Source: Larix kaempferi (Eukaryota; Streptophyta; Pinopsida; Pinales; Pinaceae). From it: DNA of 64,000 nucleotides. The DNA lies in contig BSBM01000319.1 in NCBI GenBank assembly GCA_027924585.1, positions 7,035,001-7,099,000 of the forward strand. The letters run 5' to 3'. The position numbers were made by a program, and so were the translations under genes. Shown here one piece after another: positions 34,200-47,260 of the stretch. The notes beneath the pieces were generated by a model. The model was not told the DNA's origin, ran no database searches, and was given only the letters and a program-made list of their open reading frames with translations. The stretch's first letter is position 1; each line of letters begins with the position of its first letter.

Positions 34200-37100
34200 A
34201 AATATTTCTTCGTCCCAAAAAATTGGAGAGATCAAAACAACAAAAAGAATTACTTAGATGGTTATGACAATGGCAGGCTAGAGCTGGGGGCATGAGGTAG
34301 TTGTAGACAGACCTTGACAATAGCTTCGGCAGAAACAGAGAGATGGTGCTGGAAGTCTTCCGATGCACGCATCAAAGTTTGGATATCCACAGTTAATGTC
34401 GTGAGCTTTGACAAGTGTTGCATCTTGTCATGAGTGGATGTATTTTGTAAATTGATCTCGTCAGGGCCAGGGACTGTGACTGTTTCTTCGGAAACAACAA
34501 GTAAGTGTTGGATCTAGGGCTGGATTTCTTCAAGTTTGGAGAGGCCAAGGTGTGCTTGTGAGATCCATTGTACTTCCTATTTTTCTAATTTGTCCAGCTT
34601 TCAATTTTCTAGAATGATTTGATTGTCAAGGATTTCAGTAAGTGCTTCTTCTATGGTTAGACACTGCTAATGAAGTGTACCCAGGAGTGTGCATGTCTTT
34701 TGAAGTTCCTTGTACACCTCATCATAATGTACATACCAATTATTCAAAACTTCAGCAAGTTTTCCTGCTTGAAAATCATATTGCTTGAGCAAACTGAGAA
34801 CTTTTGTGAAGGATGTATACTGATTTGCCATAAGGGGGGATACTTCGACAGCCTGGTCATGTTGTTTCTTTAGAAGCTCAGATTGTAGAGTCGACACGAC
34901 AGACTTGAATAATTAATATGCTTTGTCGAGAGGTGATGTCATGTTGGGACTTGATGTAAGTGGAATGACTTACTGAGCTAAGTCTTCACACTTAGCAAGA
35001 AACGCAGTCCTTTCTTCCTTTAGCTGGTGTATCCGGTCTTCTGTCTTCTGTCGGCGATGTGTCTGCTCTCTGAATATTGCATCTTCAATTAAATCAAGCT
35101 CTTTTTGAGATGCCAACTGTGGCTGATAATTGCCAGTAGATCCTAATCGATCCAAGTAAAGTGAGAGGGTATTTTCTGATTGGCTTTGCTGCATTTGTTA
35201 CTTTTGCTTTTGCTACCGAAGTTCTCTTTCTTTGTGCTTCTTATCTTTGTGTTTATTCTGGCTTCTTTTCTCTTTGTCTTCTTCTTTACTTATGCTTGGT
35301 TGTTTTGGCCCTTTTTCTTTGTTGGCTATTTCTAGATGAGTTTCTACAGCTGCTTGTGTGCTAGCAACAACTTGTTCTGTCTGGACCTGTATGCTTTGTT
35401 CCACTTCTGAGGTAACTGGAACTTCATGCTCAATAGTTTTGACACTTACTGGAATATCTGTTGGTATGCTGGATGTGTTGACATTGACTGTACTAGTGTC
35501 TTGTATGCTGGTTTGTTCAGGTGCTTCTATCGTGTCAGCTTCAATGTCTGGAATTGCGGTTGTTTCAATGGCTTGAACTGTAATGGTTTCGATTGATTTT
35601 GTCACTATTGCTTCTTTGTTTTGCTATTGTATTACCGGACTAGACTTGGATCCGTTGGCAGGGAGACTCAATTGAGTTGTTGGGATAGATGGAGGGTCGA
35701 CTTATGTTGTAAGCAGACTCGATAGGATGGTACTGCCAGACGGACCCAGACTGACTAGACTTTACTCAAATTCTTGAACTTTAGACTCAACTTGGGAAGT
35801 TACGACTTCTGCTGACTTTTCACTATGGCCGATTGTTTATTGAGGTGGACTCAATTGCTGTTGTAGTGGTGTGACTAGAAGAGGGGTAAAAACAGTTTTT
35901 GTTTGTGAATAGATTAGACCTAATGGGTCGGAGTTTCTGATACGGTGGGTCTTTTTGTGACCAACAACTTTTGGTACTGTAGATGTTAAAGGTAAAGTGT
36001 TGGTTCTAATAGTGTCAGGGGGATCCAGATTAAGTGGAACGGTTGGTATGGTTGCAAAGACTGGCTGCTGGGTGACCATCTTAGGCCAGTTAGGACGTAG
36101 CATTGGAAGGTTGGCAATGAACTGGCTCAAAGTATCATCTGCTGGGTTAACAGGGGTAGGTAATGCTAAAGGGGTAATTTCTTCCTCTACTAAGGTTGGG
36201 GAAGAAGGGGAAGTAGTAATAGTTAGGTCGACATCAGGTTCGACCGGAATCTTTGGTTTCTTAACAAGAATTCTGGGTGTCTTGCGCTTATCTATCTCTA
36301 CGAATTTCTTGAACTGCTCCTCTACTGGAAACTTACTCTGGGTTGCGCCTGCTAAAATTTGAGTGGCACTGTCGTACAACTCGATTTCATCTTCCTCCAT
36401 AGGCTTCTAAAAAGTTACTTTTCTTTTTCCCTTCCCTTGTGTCGGTACCACCTTGTTCTGTCGAGCTGTAAGCAGTTCACCTGCTACTCTTTGGATATTT
36501 TTGTCGGTCAAGAGAAGCTATGGATTTTCGGACTCTGTACTACTATTTGAATGCTCCGCGGGTTTTGATAAATCTTCACGTGGAGTAAGTGTGAGTGCTA
36601 GCACATTGGGGTTAGGTACAGGTTCAGGCTGATAAGTGAAAGTGTTCACATATAACCGACTTTCATATGCTTCTTCCTGTTTTGCATCTGTCAATGGCTC
36701 GACACAAGTGAACTCGACTTTTCTTGCTTGATGCGGAATGACCAATATTTCATTTGATTCTCGACCTAACTATGTGAAAATTTCATCTACTGATGGATAG
36801 TAGTCGAGGTGCTTTTGCTTTACCTGCTACTCCTTGAAGATACCAAACCGCTGTATCATCCAAAGAAAGTTGGATGTGTGCTATTGGAGGTAAACTCCAT
36901 CGAATGTTCTGAGTTACTCTCCATCTTGTTGCCTTTGTTTTGAGATCTATAAACCATGCTTCCAACTAGATTTTAACTGTCGAAGGTCCATGTCGGTTCG
37001 TTTCTGATGAGAAGCAGTGAAAGTTCTCCATAAGGACATTTCGCTCTTGAGCAAAATCCTTATTTCCTCGCGGGTGGATGTGGGTCATGGAAATCCATAT

Positions 37101-38088
37101 AATTAAAGATGGATATCGGATGTTGATCCCTTCCTCTTGGCACTTATAGCATGTATGTTTGATTATGTCGGCCAAGAAGTATGCCCACTTGTAAACTTTA
37201 CCATGCATTGCCATATTTTAACAGCTTCCAGCATGTCGATTTTCAAGTCTTATCCTCTTCCTGTTCGTGATAGTGCATGCGACACAATCTTGGCAGCAGT
37301 TTTGTAATTTCCATATTTGATCTGGGTCACAACTATGCCTCATGAGTTATTTCTAGCAACGGTAGTTACAAATTCATCGACCAACTATGCACTTGAACTT
37401 GTCGGTACAACATCTCCTTTATGTGACAGACCAGTGATTTTGTGGATAAGTGCTCTACAATTTTGACTGGAACATCAAAGTAGAACTTGCCATTGTGATA
37501 CCTTCTAATAATGAACTGTACAATAATTTCTTTGAGCCCTCCGAAACTTTCTAAAAGGGGTTCCTTCATATAATGTAAGATTGTGGCAGTCTGCATCTAC
37601 TGTGCTTCTTCCCTCCAATGGCTGTCTCACTCCTTCCCCCACTCTTCAATATCTTTCAACGCTCTCTTCCAACTTGTTTCCAGAGCCTTCACGTTCTGAA
37701 TCATGTGTAATCTCGTTTCCAGAGGTGATTGCTCTTTTTCCAGCTCTCTGACCATTGTCACAGCAGCCCTGGTTGCCGTTAGGGTTTTCCTTGGAGCCAT
37801 GGTGGATTCAGAGTTTGAGAATGCAAAATTTTCTTCAATAGGGTCAGGGAGCTCTGTATCTTGGAGTTCAAGTTCTCGACAAAAGAGTGCCCAAGAATCT
37901 TCAAGCTCAGGATTTATGGTGGATCTGCTTGGCACGGGTGAACGAGATGTAGAGGCTTGTATTGATGGCAGATTTGACGGAGGTATTAAATTGAGCTGAT
38001 AGGCTATTGACGCCCTGTCAGGTGCATTACTTATGGCATCATGACTATTTTTATCCTTTTCTTCTTTTCCATCATGATTTTGTAACAC
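34200..38088 (-). pseudogene. Gypsy-A post-integrase reading region (unknown extra protein)
   Basis: About 3.9 kb on the coding strand between integrase and the 3' LTR, read in pieces because of many stops. The largest are 38088-37627, 37596-37366, 36400-35837, 35605-35213 and 34897-34667. The first piece contains MAPRKTLTATRAAVT and charged helices. Further on there is a Trp-rich stretch (36965-36783), a Thr/Pro-rich acidic stretch (36400-35837), a Glu/Lys-rich stretch (35290-35213) and coiled-coil-like helices (35194-34667). I do not recognise the family. Its place matches the envelope-like or extra 3' ORFs of some plant Ty3 elements, but no signal peptide or membrane helix stands out. Several consecutive pieces with protein-like composition argue that it once coded. 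Confidence 0.6.
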
Positions 38089-38389
38089 CTTGCTTGATGT
38101 GTCATGTCAGTGGACTTCTCTAGATGGGTTTTGTCAGTCTGTGCTCCATTATTTCTGTCGTGTCTGGTTTTCCTCAACAACTCGTCGACGTTCTTGTCGA
38201 TGTCTATAATACCGGTGGTTATGCGCCGAGATTTTTTCTTTTCTTTTTCCATCCTTATTCTGCCAATCTCTCGTCGTTCTACTTTTGTCATGCCTTTCCA
38301 TTTGCTTGATTGCTTATATTACTTTCTCTCATTTGGTTATTTCTAACTATTTTTTTTTTTTAGAGAATATTCACGACTTGTACCATTTA

Positions 38390-39563
38390 AGTCGGGCACC
38401 ATTTACCACTTTCTTGAAAACACTACCTTGTAGCATTTTTAGTCGGACTGATCCATTGGGATTTATCATTTCGACAATATAGGGCCCCATCCACTCTATA
38501 TGCAACTTCTTTGGTTTCCCTTTTACATGGCTATTATAGAGTAGTGCCAAGTCTCCAACTAACAGATTCTTATGTTTGATATTTCTGTCCTGCCACGCTT
38601 TCTGTTGCTATTTTTTGGACTTGTTGATGTTCTATTGCCATCTGTCGACTTTCATACAGTTTCGACAGTTGTAATAGCCGTTCTTGTCGTGCATCTTCAA
38701 CATCAGTGTGAAATACTGCTCCAATAGTCGGTGCTTGTCGACGAAAAATGAAATGGAACGACTGCTTCTTGCCCATAGACAAGTGAGAAAAGTGTCTAAC
38801 CTATTGTTCTTTTGTATGCTGTTCTATATGCCCAAAGAACAGCAGGTACTTTGTCATCCTAGTCGTCCTTCTTCATGTTGCATATTTTTGTCAGTCCTCT
38901 TGTGAGTGTTTTATTGAATGATTCTACGACGCCATTTGATTAAGGATGGTATGCTGTGCTTATTCTGTGATCAACTACAAATTATTTAGTTAGCGCTTCA
39001 ATGGTTTTGCAAACAAAATGCGTACCTTGGTTTCTTATCAATGTTAAGGGGCATCCGAAATGTGTTATGGTATTTTCATAGATTAACTTGGTGGAAACTT
39101 CGCTTGAACATGTTTCGACCGGCTCTGCTTCTGCCCACTTGGTGACATATTCCACAATAGTGATAAGATATCGTGCACCTGTTCGCCTACCAATTACTGG
39201 AAATGGTCCCATAAAATTGATCACTTAAATTTCAAATGTCTGACTGGGATTAATTGGAACCAATGGCATTTTTGTTCTCAGCAGTGGTCAACCCATACGT
39301 TGTCATCTATCACACTTAGATACAAACTCTCGATAGTATTTATGAACTGTTGGCCACCAAAGTCCGGCTTGCAGAATTTTTCTAGCTGTTATGTCTGCAT
39401 GATAATGTCCTCTCGCCGGTCCAAAATGAGCTTCTGAAAGTATATTCTGTCGTTCATGCTCAAGTGCACATCAACGTAATATATCATCCAATCCAATTTT
39501 ATAGAGGAATCCATTGATCAAAGTGTAAGGTGTTTCTTTCATAGCAAGGATCTTCCTCTTTTT
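38390..39563 (-). pseudogene. pol: Gypsy-A integrase
   Basis: Continues the reverse transcriptase frame. The HHCC zinc region is visible (GHYHADITARKILQ ... KCDR), but the last Cys is a TGA stop. The core follows as FMGPFPVIGRRTGARYLI, then TLIRNQGTHF and STAYHP-stop-SNGVVESFN. The catalytic Asp of the second motif is Asn (39032-39030), while the Glu in VVES is kept. Stops at 38982 and elsewhere end translation. The C-terminal part fades near 38390. Confidence 0.88.
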
Positions 39564-41195
39564 CTAAGTCATTCCTTCACGAGCTTGTCCATCCTCAAGA
39601 AATTGTGCAATTTCTGTAAGTTCTGAAGGGAATGCTTCAATATGAAACAAATATGCATCCAGAAAATCATCTTCGATTCTTGTCGGCTCCTCTCCCATGT
39701 CGACTCTCGACAGGTGGTCTGGCCCCACATTAGCCTTTCCAGGTCGAATAATTACCTTGAATTCAAATTCCTGAAATAGTAGAAGCCATCGACACAACCT
39801 CCCATGGTGAAATGGTTTATTGACTAAGTAATTTATAGCTTGATGATATGTATAAAATATGAAAGGATTAGCCAATAAATAATGATGGTATTTCTGTAGT
39901 GCAAATACCATACCTAATGCTTCTCTTTCTGTCATCAAGTAATTTCTTTCAGCTTTATTCAACTTCCGACTGCTGAATGCATTAGGATAATCCATTCCAT
40001 CTTCTCTAGGTTGTGTTAGAATAGCGCTGACTTCTATTCCAGATGCGTCAATATGCACATGAAATTTTATCGACCAGTTCGGAAATCGGAGGATAGGTGC
40101 TTCGATCATTTTTTTCTTCAACGTGTTGAATGAAATGTCGCACTCCTCTGTCCACCTGTAATCTTGGTCATCTTTTAACAACTCTTTGAGAGGATAAGTC
40201 ACATCGGAGTAATGTCTGATGAACTTCTTGTAATACCTAGTATGACTCAATAGGATCCGCACTTGTTTTGGATTGACTGGAGGCTTTAGGTCGAGAATAA
40301 TTTTGATCTTTGCATAATCGACCTTGATTCCTTCTTTGCAAACTACATGGCCTAGCAATATGCAGATAGGTGTCACAAAAATGCACTTCTTAATGTTCAG
40401 CGACAACTGTATCTGCCGACAACGTTCCAACATCAGTTGAAGCCATTTGCAATGATCCCTTAGCAATGTGTAGATTGTCCAGTCGTCAAAGTAGACAACC
40501 ATGGTTTTGTAGATATATTCTTGAAATGCCTTGACGACAATCTGAGAAAAGACCACTGGTGCGTTCTTCATACTGAAGGGCATGACTTTGGATGCGAATG
40601 ACCCGGACTTGCACATGAATGTCATCTTTTTCCAATCTTCTTTTGCAATAGGCACTTGGTTGTACCTAGAGAATCCATCCATGAAAGAGTAGCATTCATG
40701 CCCTGCAACTTCATTAATAATTTCATCTACAAAAGGGGTCGGAAAGGGGTCTGTGAGTGTTACCTTGTTCAGCTCACGAAAGTCGACCCAAATTCTGAGT
40801 CCTGTCAGATCTTGTTTCTTCGGTTGAACAACCATCGGACTTGCCCATTCTGATTGGTCGATAGGATATATAATTCCTACTTCGAGCATGCTATCGATCT
40901 CCTTTTTAACAATATCGTTATACTTGTGGCCAAGTTTGTAGGGTCTTTTCTTTACTGGCCTGGCGTCTGGTTTAATATCAATTTTCATCTCGCCCATCTC
41001 CTGCACAAGTCCTTTCAATTCTTTGTAGTCCCGAGCAAATACATCTTGAAATTCCTTGAGGAGATTGGTGATTTCTTCCATTTGTTCTTCATTCCAGTAA
41101 TCGCCAATTTTTGCCATTTTCGGTTGGTCGTCGTTTGAAATATCTACTTCCTTTGTTTTAATCTTCACGTCCATCCATTCTGGCACGACTGTCAC
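39564..41195 (-). pseudogene. pol: Gypsy-A reverse transcriptase and RNase H
   Basis: A 543-codon open segment, the longest intact piece of this element. Reverse transcriptase shows WASPMVVQPKK, IWVDFRELNK and VVYFDDWTIY (the YxDD box, here YFDD). It then shows the Ty3-type RNase H: HIDASGIEVSAILTQ (Asp kept), TEREALGMVFALQKY (Glu kept) and FYTYHQAINYL, where the family has an Asp before His. The segment begins ten bases from the Gypsy-B border, so the upstream join to the Gag-protease part is cut by that insertion. Relative to the upstream frame there is a one-base shift at the join. Confidence 0.95.
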
Positions 41196-41199
41196 TTAT

Positions 41200-41204
41200 C
41201 GGTA
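41200..41204. repeat. Target-site duplication CGGTA, left of Gypsy-B
   Basis: Identical to 60905-60909. It sets the outer limits of Gypsy-B and shows that both large LTRs belong to one insertion. Confidence 0.95.
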
Positions 41205-41913
41205 TGTTGATGCCCAGGAGATCGTAGCATCAATCAGAAAGGGATCCTCCCCGGTAGACTATCCCAATTAGATTGTCCACCGTTTGGTGTGGGGAATCCG
41301 TCCAGTTAGCGGTTCCAGCAACCGTGGGTTTGGAGATTTGCTCCAGCTATACCGGTTATGGCCCGATCCATAGTTCTTTTGTTTTTTAATGTTTTAGAAT
41401 GATATGCAAGTGCCTAGTCTAAATTTAATCTAAATGCAGAACTGGAAAACAGATCTATGTCTAAAAACTGAAAATAAATCTAAACTATCCCAGCAAGGAG
41501 CAAATTGAAAGCATGAGCAATGAGCTGTAGGAGTTATCTAAAGAATAAACAGACAGCCATTAAATCTTAAAGATAAAGCTACAACAAAGGTAAGAGATAT
41601 TAGAAGATAGATTCTAATTAAATATAACACATTCCATTACTCATGAAAGAGAGAATTCATTTGCACAGAAAGAAGTAAGATCATTCACTACAAAGAAATA
41701 ATTCAGAACAGTAAAGAAAGATCTCACAGTAAAGTATGGAAGTCACAAGAATAATCCAATGTACATCCAATCTTCATTTTCATGCAAAAAGACGTCCTCT
41801 CCAGGCTCTTATTAGGTAGATTTTATTCTCTTGAAACAAGTGCAAGGTAGCTCATACAAGTTCAGAAAATATTATTTCCCTACCAAAAGTCCTTTACATT
41901 GCTTCCTAAACTT

Positions 41914-41922
41914 CTATTTATA
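41914..41922 (-). promoter_or_regulatory. Gypsy-B LTR TATA box (3' LTR copy)
   Basis: TATAAATAG on the minus strand, followed about 90 bp later by AATAAA (41827-41822). The 5' LTR has TATAAGTAG at 55328-55320 with AATAAA at 55233-55228. This spacing fits a U3-R boundary with the poly(A) signal in R. Confidence 0.6.
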
Positions 41923-42134
41923 ATATTACAAAATTCCCTTTGGGCTGCCACCTGGCTCTTTACACTTGTCACCTACAAACTTTTCCCCTTTTAACAGACA
42001 AAACTGTGACCCTTTCTTAAACAGAAAATTACTTTAAAAAAAACAAATGGATAACTGTCCAATGGCTCCATGTTTTTAGTCATATGAAAGCCAAAATACA
42101 AAAAATAGGAATCAACGCCTTAATATCAGCGTGT

Positions 42135-45100
42135 TCATTCTTGGGCAGGCGCTCCAGCTGGGAGGGAAGCACTTTGGCTAGCTGTTATTGCTACTGCTGC
42201 TGGGAGAGAAGCACTTGGGATGGCTGTAACTTCTGCTGCTGCTGGGAGAGAGTCACTTGGGCTGGCTGTTACTTCTGCTGCTGTTGCTGCTTTCTTTTCC
42301 TCTTCTGCTATGTAGCTGAACCAGACACCATTGTCTCTGATAACTACATTTACCGCAGAAGGGACCAAGATTTTCTGGGAAGTTACATCTTTACCAACCT
42401 CTACTCCAATGCCCTGAATTTCCACAACTACTGCTTGGTGGATTTCTTTAAGCAAATGGTTGTGTGTTGATCACATCCTAATATAATGATGGAGATCATC
42501 AATGGCTAAGACATCAATCTTCTTCACATATTCTGTTTGGATATCAAGTTCCTCATTCAAGTTAGACAAACGTTGCTCTTTGCTCGGGAACTCATCAAGG
42601 GACTGGGGGAAACTCAACTTGCACTTATTGTGCACTTCATGGATTTTTTGATAGAGACTATTATTTTTATCCATTGTCCCTTGGATCTTAGTCGTTAGCT
42701 TAAGGCTACAGTTTCTGCAAAATTCCAAAAGGGCTATGTCTTCATTAAAACCATCCACAGATTTGAATGGGAGATACTTGGGGAAGTCCACCTTTCCTTC
42801 TCTCCATTCTATCTGGCTCAGGATGTTTGCTTTAACCCGAGTATGTTTAGCCTTAAGCCTGTTGGCCTCTACATTTACTTCTTTTACTCTAACCACCATG
42901 GCCTTGAGCTTGCATACTTCCTCAGTAATTAGTTCTTGTGTATCATGGATTTGGTTTAGGATGCTACAGGACAGCTCAAGGAAAGGAGACATATCTATCG
43001 CTCTGCCTTCTGCTTGCTCTAATTGCTCAACCAATACCTACTTATCCGGCTCTAGATGGGATACTTTAGCTTCTGCATTGTTCTTTTCTGCTTCTAAGAT
43101 CATCATCTGGATCGCCATGTGTTCCTTTTCTTCTTCCAAAAGGTTATACTTGTCTGACAACTCTTTATGCTCAACAGACAGGCGATTATACCTATTCACC
43201 ACGAGATCCCTGTAGGCTTGCTCATTAGCCACCATATGTTGTAGCAGCGAGCTCTCCTCTTTGTCGACTCAACTTCTTTAACTATATCAACCACATTGTC
43301 TAGCGTTGCTTTTGCTGTCTCTACAGCGGCGGATGCCATAGCTAAGGGAGCCTTATTTGTATTTTGCATTACTGTAGTCTCCCGGTGGGTAACAATATCT
43401 TCTTGGAAGAGTCTCTTTATCCTCTCTTCCGATTTAAGGACCATTTCCTTCCTCTTCTTATCATAGACAAATTCATCCCATCTGGACTACTTGAGCTGAA
43501 TCTGTTCCCACATTTTGGATACCAGAGACACCTGCTTGTGCTGTGTCCACCTCCATATTTTGAGTGCCGGAGACACCTGCTTGAGATACGTCTATTTCCA
43601 TATCCTGGGTGCCGGATCCACCTGCTTGGGCATCTTCAACTGTCTTGAGTTCTTCTTCCGTCTTTTTCCTCACTTTAGCTTGTTGCCTTCTCTTTTCTTC
43701 TTCAACTTGCGGCTGATTCTCATTTGCTTCCACCTGCTTCGCGTCTTCGGCTTCTTTCTGCAGCCTTGCATTTTCTGCTTCTTTTTGCAATCTTGCTTCC
43801 TCTTTTAACCTTTGCTCTTCTTGGGCTCGGGCATCATTTGCTTCTTTCTCTTTCTGCTAGCTGGTTTTTTGGGCCTTGGTAGAGCTAGAGATTGCTCCAC
43901 TGCCTTGACGACAGATCTGCAATTTAGTCATGTGGCTGATGCCTCTAAATGCCTCTTCCTCGACATCATAATAATGAGCATATTCGAAATGCACATATAT
44001 TTCTTTGCAATGCACGACAACTTTCCCCCGCCTATCATTTCTATGGAAAATGACCTCACCAAAGTGGAAGGATTTTAGCTCTTGAACAAACTCCTCAGCT
44101 AATGCAACCCTTGAGAATTTGTAAGCTCCTATGCAGAAGGGTAAAGGAGGAAAAGAAACCGTATGCTGCTTGTTAAACACTGCTCCAATTCCATCCAGGA
44201 AAATTTGTCTCACTGCTTCTTTGAGGACTACATAGTCAGTAGCATACCTTGGAAAAATATATGGAGCTTTAGTCCCTCCAAACATCCTGATGTAGGTGCC
44301 TTTCTCTGAAAAATGAAAATCTCCATAGTTTTCCATGATCTCCATGGCATTTTTCGACAGGTAGTTGGGCTCTTCCTTCAATATCTGCTCATATAGGGGC
44401 ATGATGAACCCCTCACAAATCAGCTTATAGCTGGATCTGTAATTTTGAGCCCACATCATCTTGTAAGCAGTGTAGACCAGGGTGCTGGCTTTATCCCACG
44501 TGCAACCTAAGCTGGGGAAAGATAGCTTGGCCAAAACACAGTCAATGAGATAGGAAGACATGTAAAATTCTGACTTTTTTAAGGCCAGAACTTCCCTTGC
44601 AGCAGCCACTGTGGATGCCAAACTGTCTGAAAGGATAGTAGCCCAGTCAAACACAGTCCCTTTGAATGCTACGAAGTGTATGATGGGATCCCACTGTATC
44701 CTGTATATAGTGCCATTGGGCATGCCGAAAATTCTGCACAGCATCAGGGCGATTAACCTGAAAGGAGGTCTTAGATTCTGAACATCATATTTGTCATTAC
44801 CTCTCTTTCTTAAGTGCTTGCCTGCGACCAATAAATTTTTGGCCATTTCAATATTATTCATCTGGCCCAACCATTCATCACTCAGAGCTTGCTGAGGACA
44901 TGAGAATTTATAGGCTGCGACAAGATATGCTGGGTGGAATGAGGCGATGGGTACTCTCCCGGTGTCATGTAATACTCTTGTCTCCGCATTAGTATGTTCC
45001 AGTATCCACCCGACTACTTCAGAACATGGGAACAATTCAGGGCGGGTAGAGCCCTAGCTATGCCTAAAGTTCTTATGTTGCGATAGATCTACTCTTCCTC

Positions 45101-45271
45101 CAGTAATGCATCTGGGATATCCTGGTCCCTGATCATCCTGTAAATATCGCCCCAACGGACTTTGGGAGGAATGCCGGTGGTACACCTAGTATCTTGGAAC
45201 ATAGTCTCAGTCCTAAGTAGTACTGGATCTGGTTCCATCACTTTAGCTTTCTTCCTACCACCTTTTGGCAT
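42135..45271 (-). pseudogene. LTR-encoded long frame, 3' LTR copy
   Basis: Same protein as 58756-55541. Starts MPKGGRKKAKV at 45271. Damage in this copy: TAG at 45089, one-base deletion near 45048, TAG at 43857, loss of about 80 bp near 43485, one-base deletion near 43245 and TGA at 42471. The largest open piece is 45035-43857 (392 codons). Because this copy lies downstream of integrase and upstream of the TATA box, full-length element RNA would carry it as a 3' frame. No family is recognised. Confidence 0.85.
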
Positions 45272-46069
45272 CTTGGCTTATCCCTGCTAGCAACCAAATA
45301 CAAGTCATTATAAAATGTGCAACCTGTTATGAGATTTTAACAAAAAAAGGACCATTCCAATATGCTAATGAGGTATACAAATAAATTATGAAGCTGCATG
45401 TTAGGGAAGCAAAATAAACCATTCCAAACAAGAAATATGGTTCTGAGACTTGATTATACTAAGGAAACGAAGTTTGGAATGTTCCCGAAAGGGAAAGCAT
45501 ACGACGTGGAAACAACCTGTTTCCCATCCAGCCCTATGTGAGAGGGTGTCCTTCATCGTTGCACCCTTAATGGTCAATGGCTGGTGAGTTTGGATTGAAA
45601 CACTCTTACGGCGAAACAAGGAAACGCCTTCTACATTTATCAAAAGTTGATGGGATTCAGCTGACCACTACGGTTATTAGTAACATTTACGAGGCGTTGT
45701 TTGGCCGGTTCAAATTTTGAATGAGGGTGACGACGCCTGGAATATGGCTGGTGAAACCCTCAGGTGATTACAGTTTTTGCTTTTAGCTGGTAGAACGAGA
45801 AACCCATGGGGCCTCGACGGCTTTTAAAGACAAAAATAATGAGATATGCAACTAATGTCTATCGGCCACGTTCTAGACAAAAAAGAAAAACTCAAAGGTA
45901 ATCTAACGTGGAGATGAGACAAAAATAGCCGTTAGAAACCTACCTGGCAATGTGATAGTGGTTGAGTGAGGTGGACGCGGTCATGGGAGAGCTGAGTTGG
46001 AGCAGTCCGGCAAGGTCTGCCAACGGTGTTTGTTTAATAAAAAATAACACTGTGATCGACCCAAACCCC

Positions 46070-46099
46070 CACCGTCCTTTTAAACGAGTTAGACACGTG
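46070..46099 (-). promoter_or_regulatory. Possible internal U3 promoter before the LTR frame
   Basis: On the minus strand CACGTG (46099-46094) is followed within about 20 bp by TTTAAAAGG. Both are conserved in the other LTR (CACGTG at 59585-59580). It lies about 800 bp before the LTR frame start. A G-box next to a TATA-like motif could give the frame its own transcript, but this is unproven. Confidence 0.35.
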
Positions 46100-46199
46100 C
46101 GGCATTTAATCCGGTGGATGATGCATTTAAAATGAGTTTTATTTTTTTGTACGTCTCGGTCTTTTCAAGCCGCCTCGACAGTTGTATGCGACCGTCATT

Positions 46200-47260
46200 T
46201 GCGGGGTGGATTTTCGAACTTCACCCGCAATTGCAGAACGATATGGCGAATGGCTTTGACGTTTCGGAAGAGATTGGCCTATCCTTCCGAAACTCAACCT
46301 TTGGAGAGTTGTTGAGAGCGGTTTTACGGAGTCGTCTCGCAGTTTTGGGAGACTATACGATTTATTTCCGCAATTTCAATGGAGATAAGCCAATCGCTTC
46401 GGCAATTGTGGAACAATTCCGCGAAGGTTCCCGCCTTTTTCGGGAAGGGTTGGCGAATCACTTCCGCAACTCAAAATTTTTTTAAAAATTTCTAAGTCTC
46501 TGCGGGGGATCAGAAGAAAAATGCTGCCGCAGTTGCGGAAAACTTATGCAAATAGCTTCCGCAGTTTAGGAACGGATTGGCGAATGGCTCCGCTGTTTCG
46601 GAAAGATAAGCTGAATGGTTCTGTAAAAAGTCTAAGTCTTTCGGCGGGGCTTCGGAAAAATAACGTGAAGGCTTCCGCAGTTGCGGAATGCTTTCGCAAA
46701 TGGCTTCCGCAATTTCGGATGGGAAACTTAAAAGGTTCCACCGTTTCGGAAGGCTTTCGTGAATAGCTTCCGCAACTTCGAGAAAAAAGACTTAAGATTT
46801 TTTCAAAAGAGACTAAGTCATTCGGCGGCCCCGGGGAGGATTTGCGAATGACTCCCGTAGTTTCGGGAGGGTAAGCTGAATGGTTCCGCGACTGTGGGAG
46901 GATAACCCAAATGATTTCGCAAACTTCAAGAAATAGCTTCTAAGTCTTTCGAGTAGTTTCGAGAGGCTTATACGAATGGCTCCCGCAGTTTCGGGAGGGT
47001 AAGCTGAATGGTTCCGCGACTATGGGAGGATAACCCAAATGATTCCAAAAATTCAAGAGGATAACTCAAACAGTTCTGCAACTGCGGGAAGATAACTTGA
47101 AAGGTTCCGAAAATTTGAGAGGATAACTCAAATGGTTCCGCAACTGCGAGAAGATAACTTGAAAGGTTCCAAAAATTCGAGAGGATAACTTGAAAAGTTC
47201 TGCAACTTCGGGAGGCTTTTCTCAAATGGTTTCGCGACTTTTAGGAGAACTTCTCAAATT
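46200..47260 (-). repeat. U3 dyad array, 3' LTR
   Basis: About 1 kb of imperfect units of about 31 bp alternating GGTTCCGCAACTGCGGGA-like and AGGATAACTCAAA-like blocks. Many hold the dyad TTCCGCA(N)TGCGGAA or TCCCGCAGTTTCGGGA. The other LTR has the same array at 59690-60740. Confidence 0.85.

Larger units (their letters stand above)
33877..41204 (-). mobile_element. Gypsy-A: Ty3-type retrotransposon, 3' part
   Basis: Minus-strand Ty3/gypsy element. It reads, right to left, reverse transcriptase, RNase H, integrase, an extra region of about 3.9 kb, purine tract and a short LTR. The 5' part lies at 60905-64000 beyond the nested Gypsy-B, and the 5' LTR is outside the window. The reverse-transcriptase, RNase H, integrase order assigns it to Ty3. 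I see no chromodomain. It is decayed throughout. Confidence 0.9.

Noticed and set aside
34200-38088. Gypsy-A post-integrase region named as an envelope gene
   Set aside because: Position fits, but no signal peptide, membrane helix or cleavage-site pattern is seen, so I left it as unknown.
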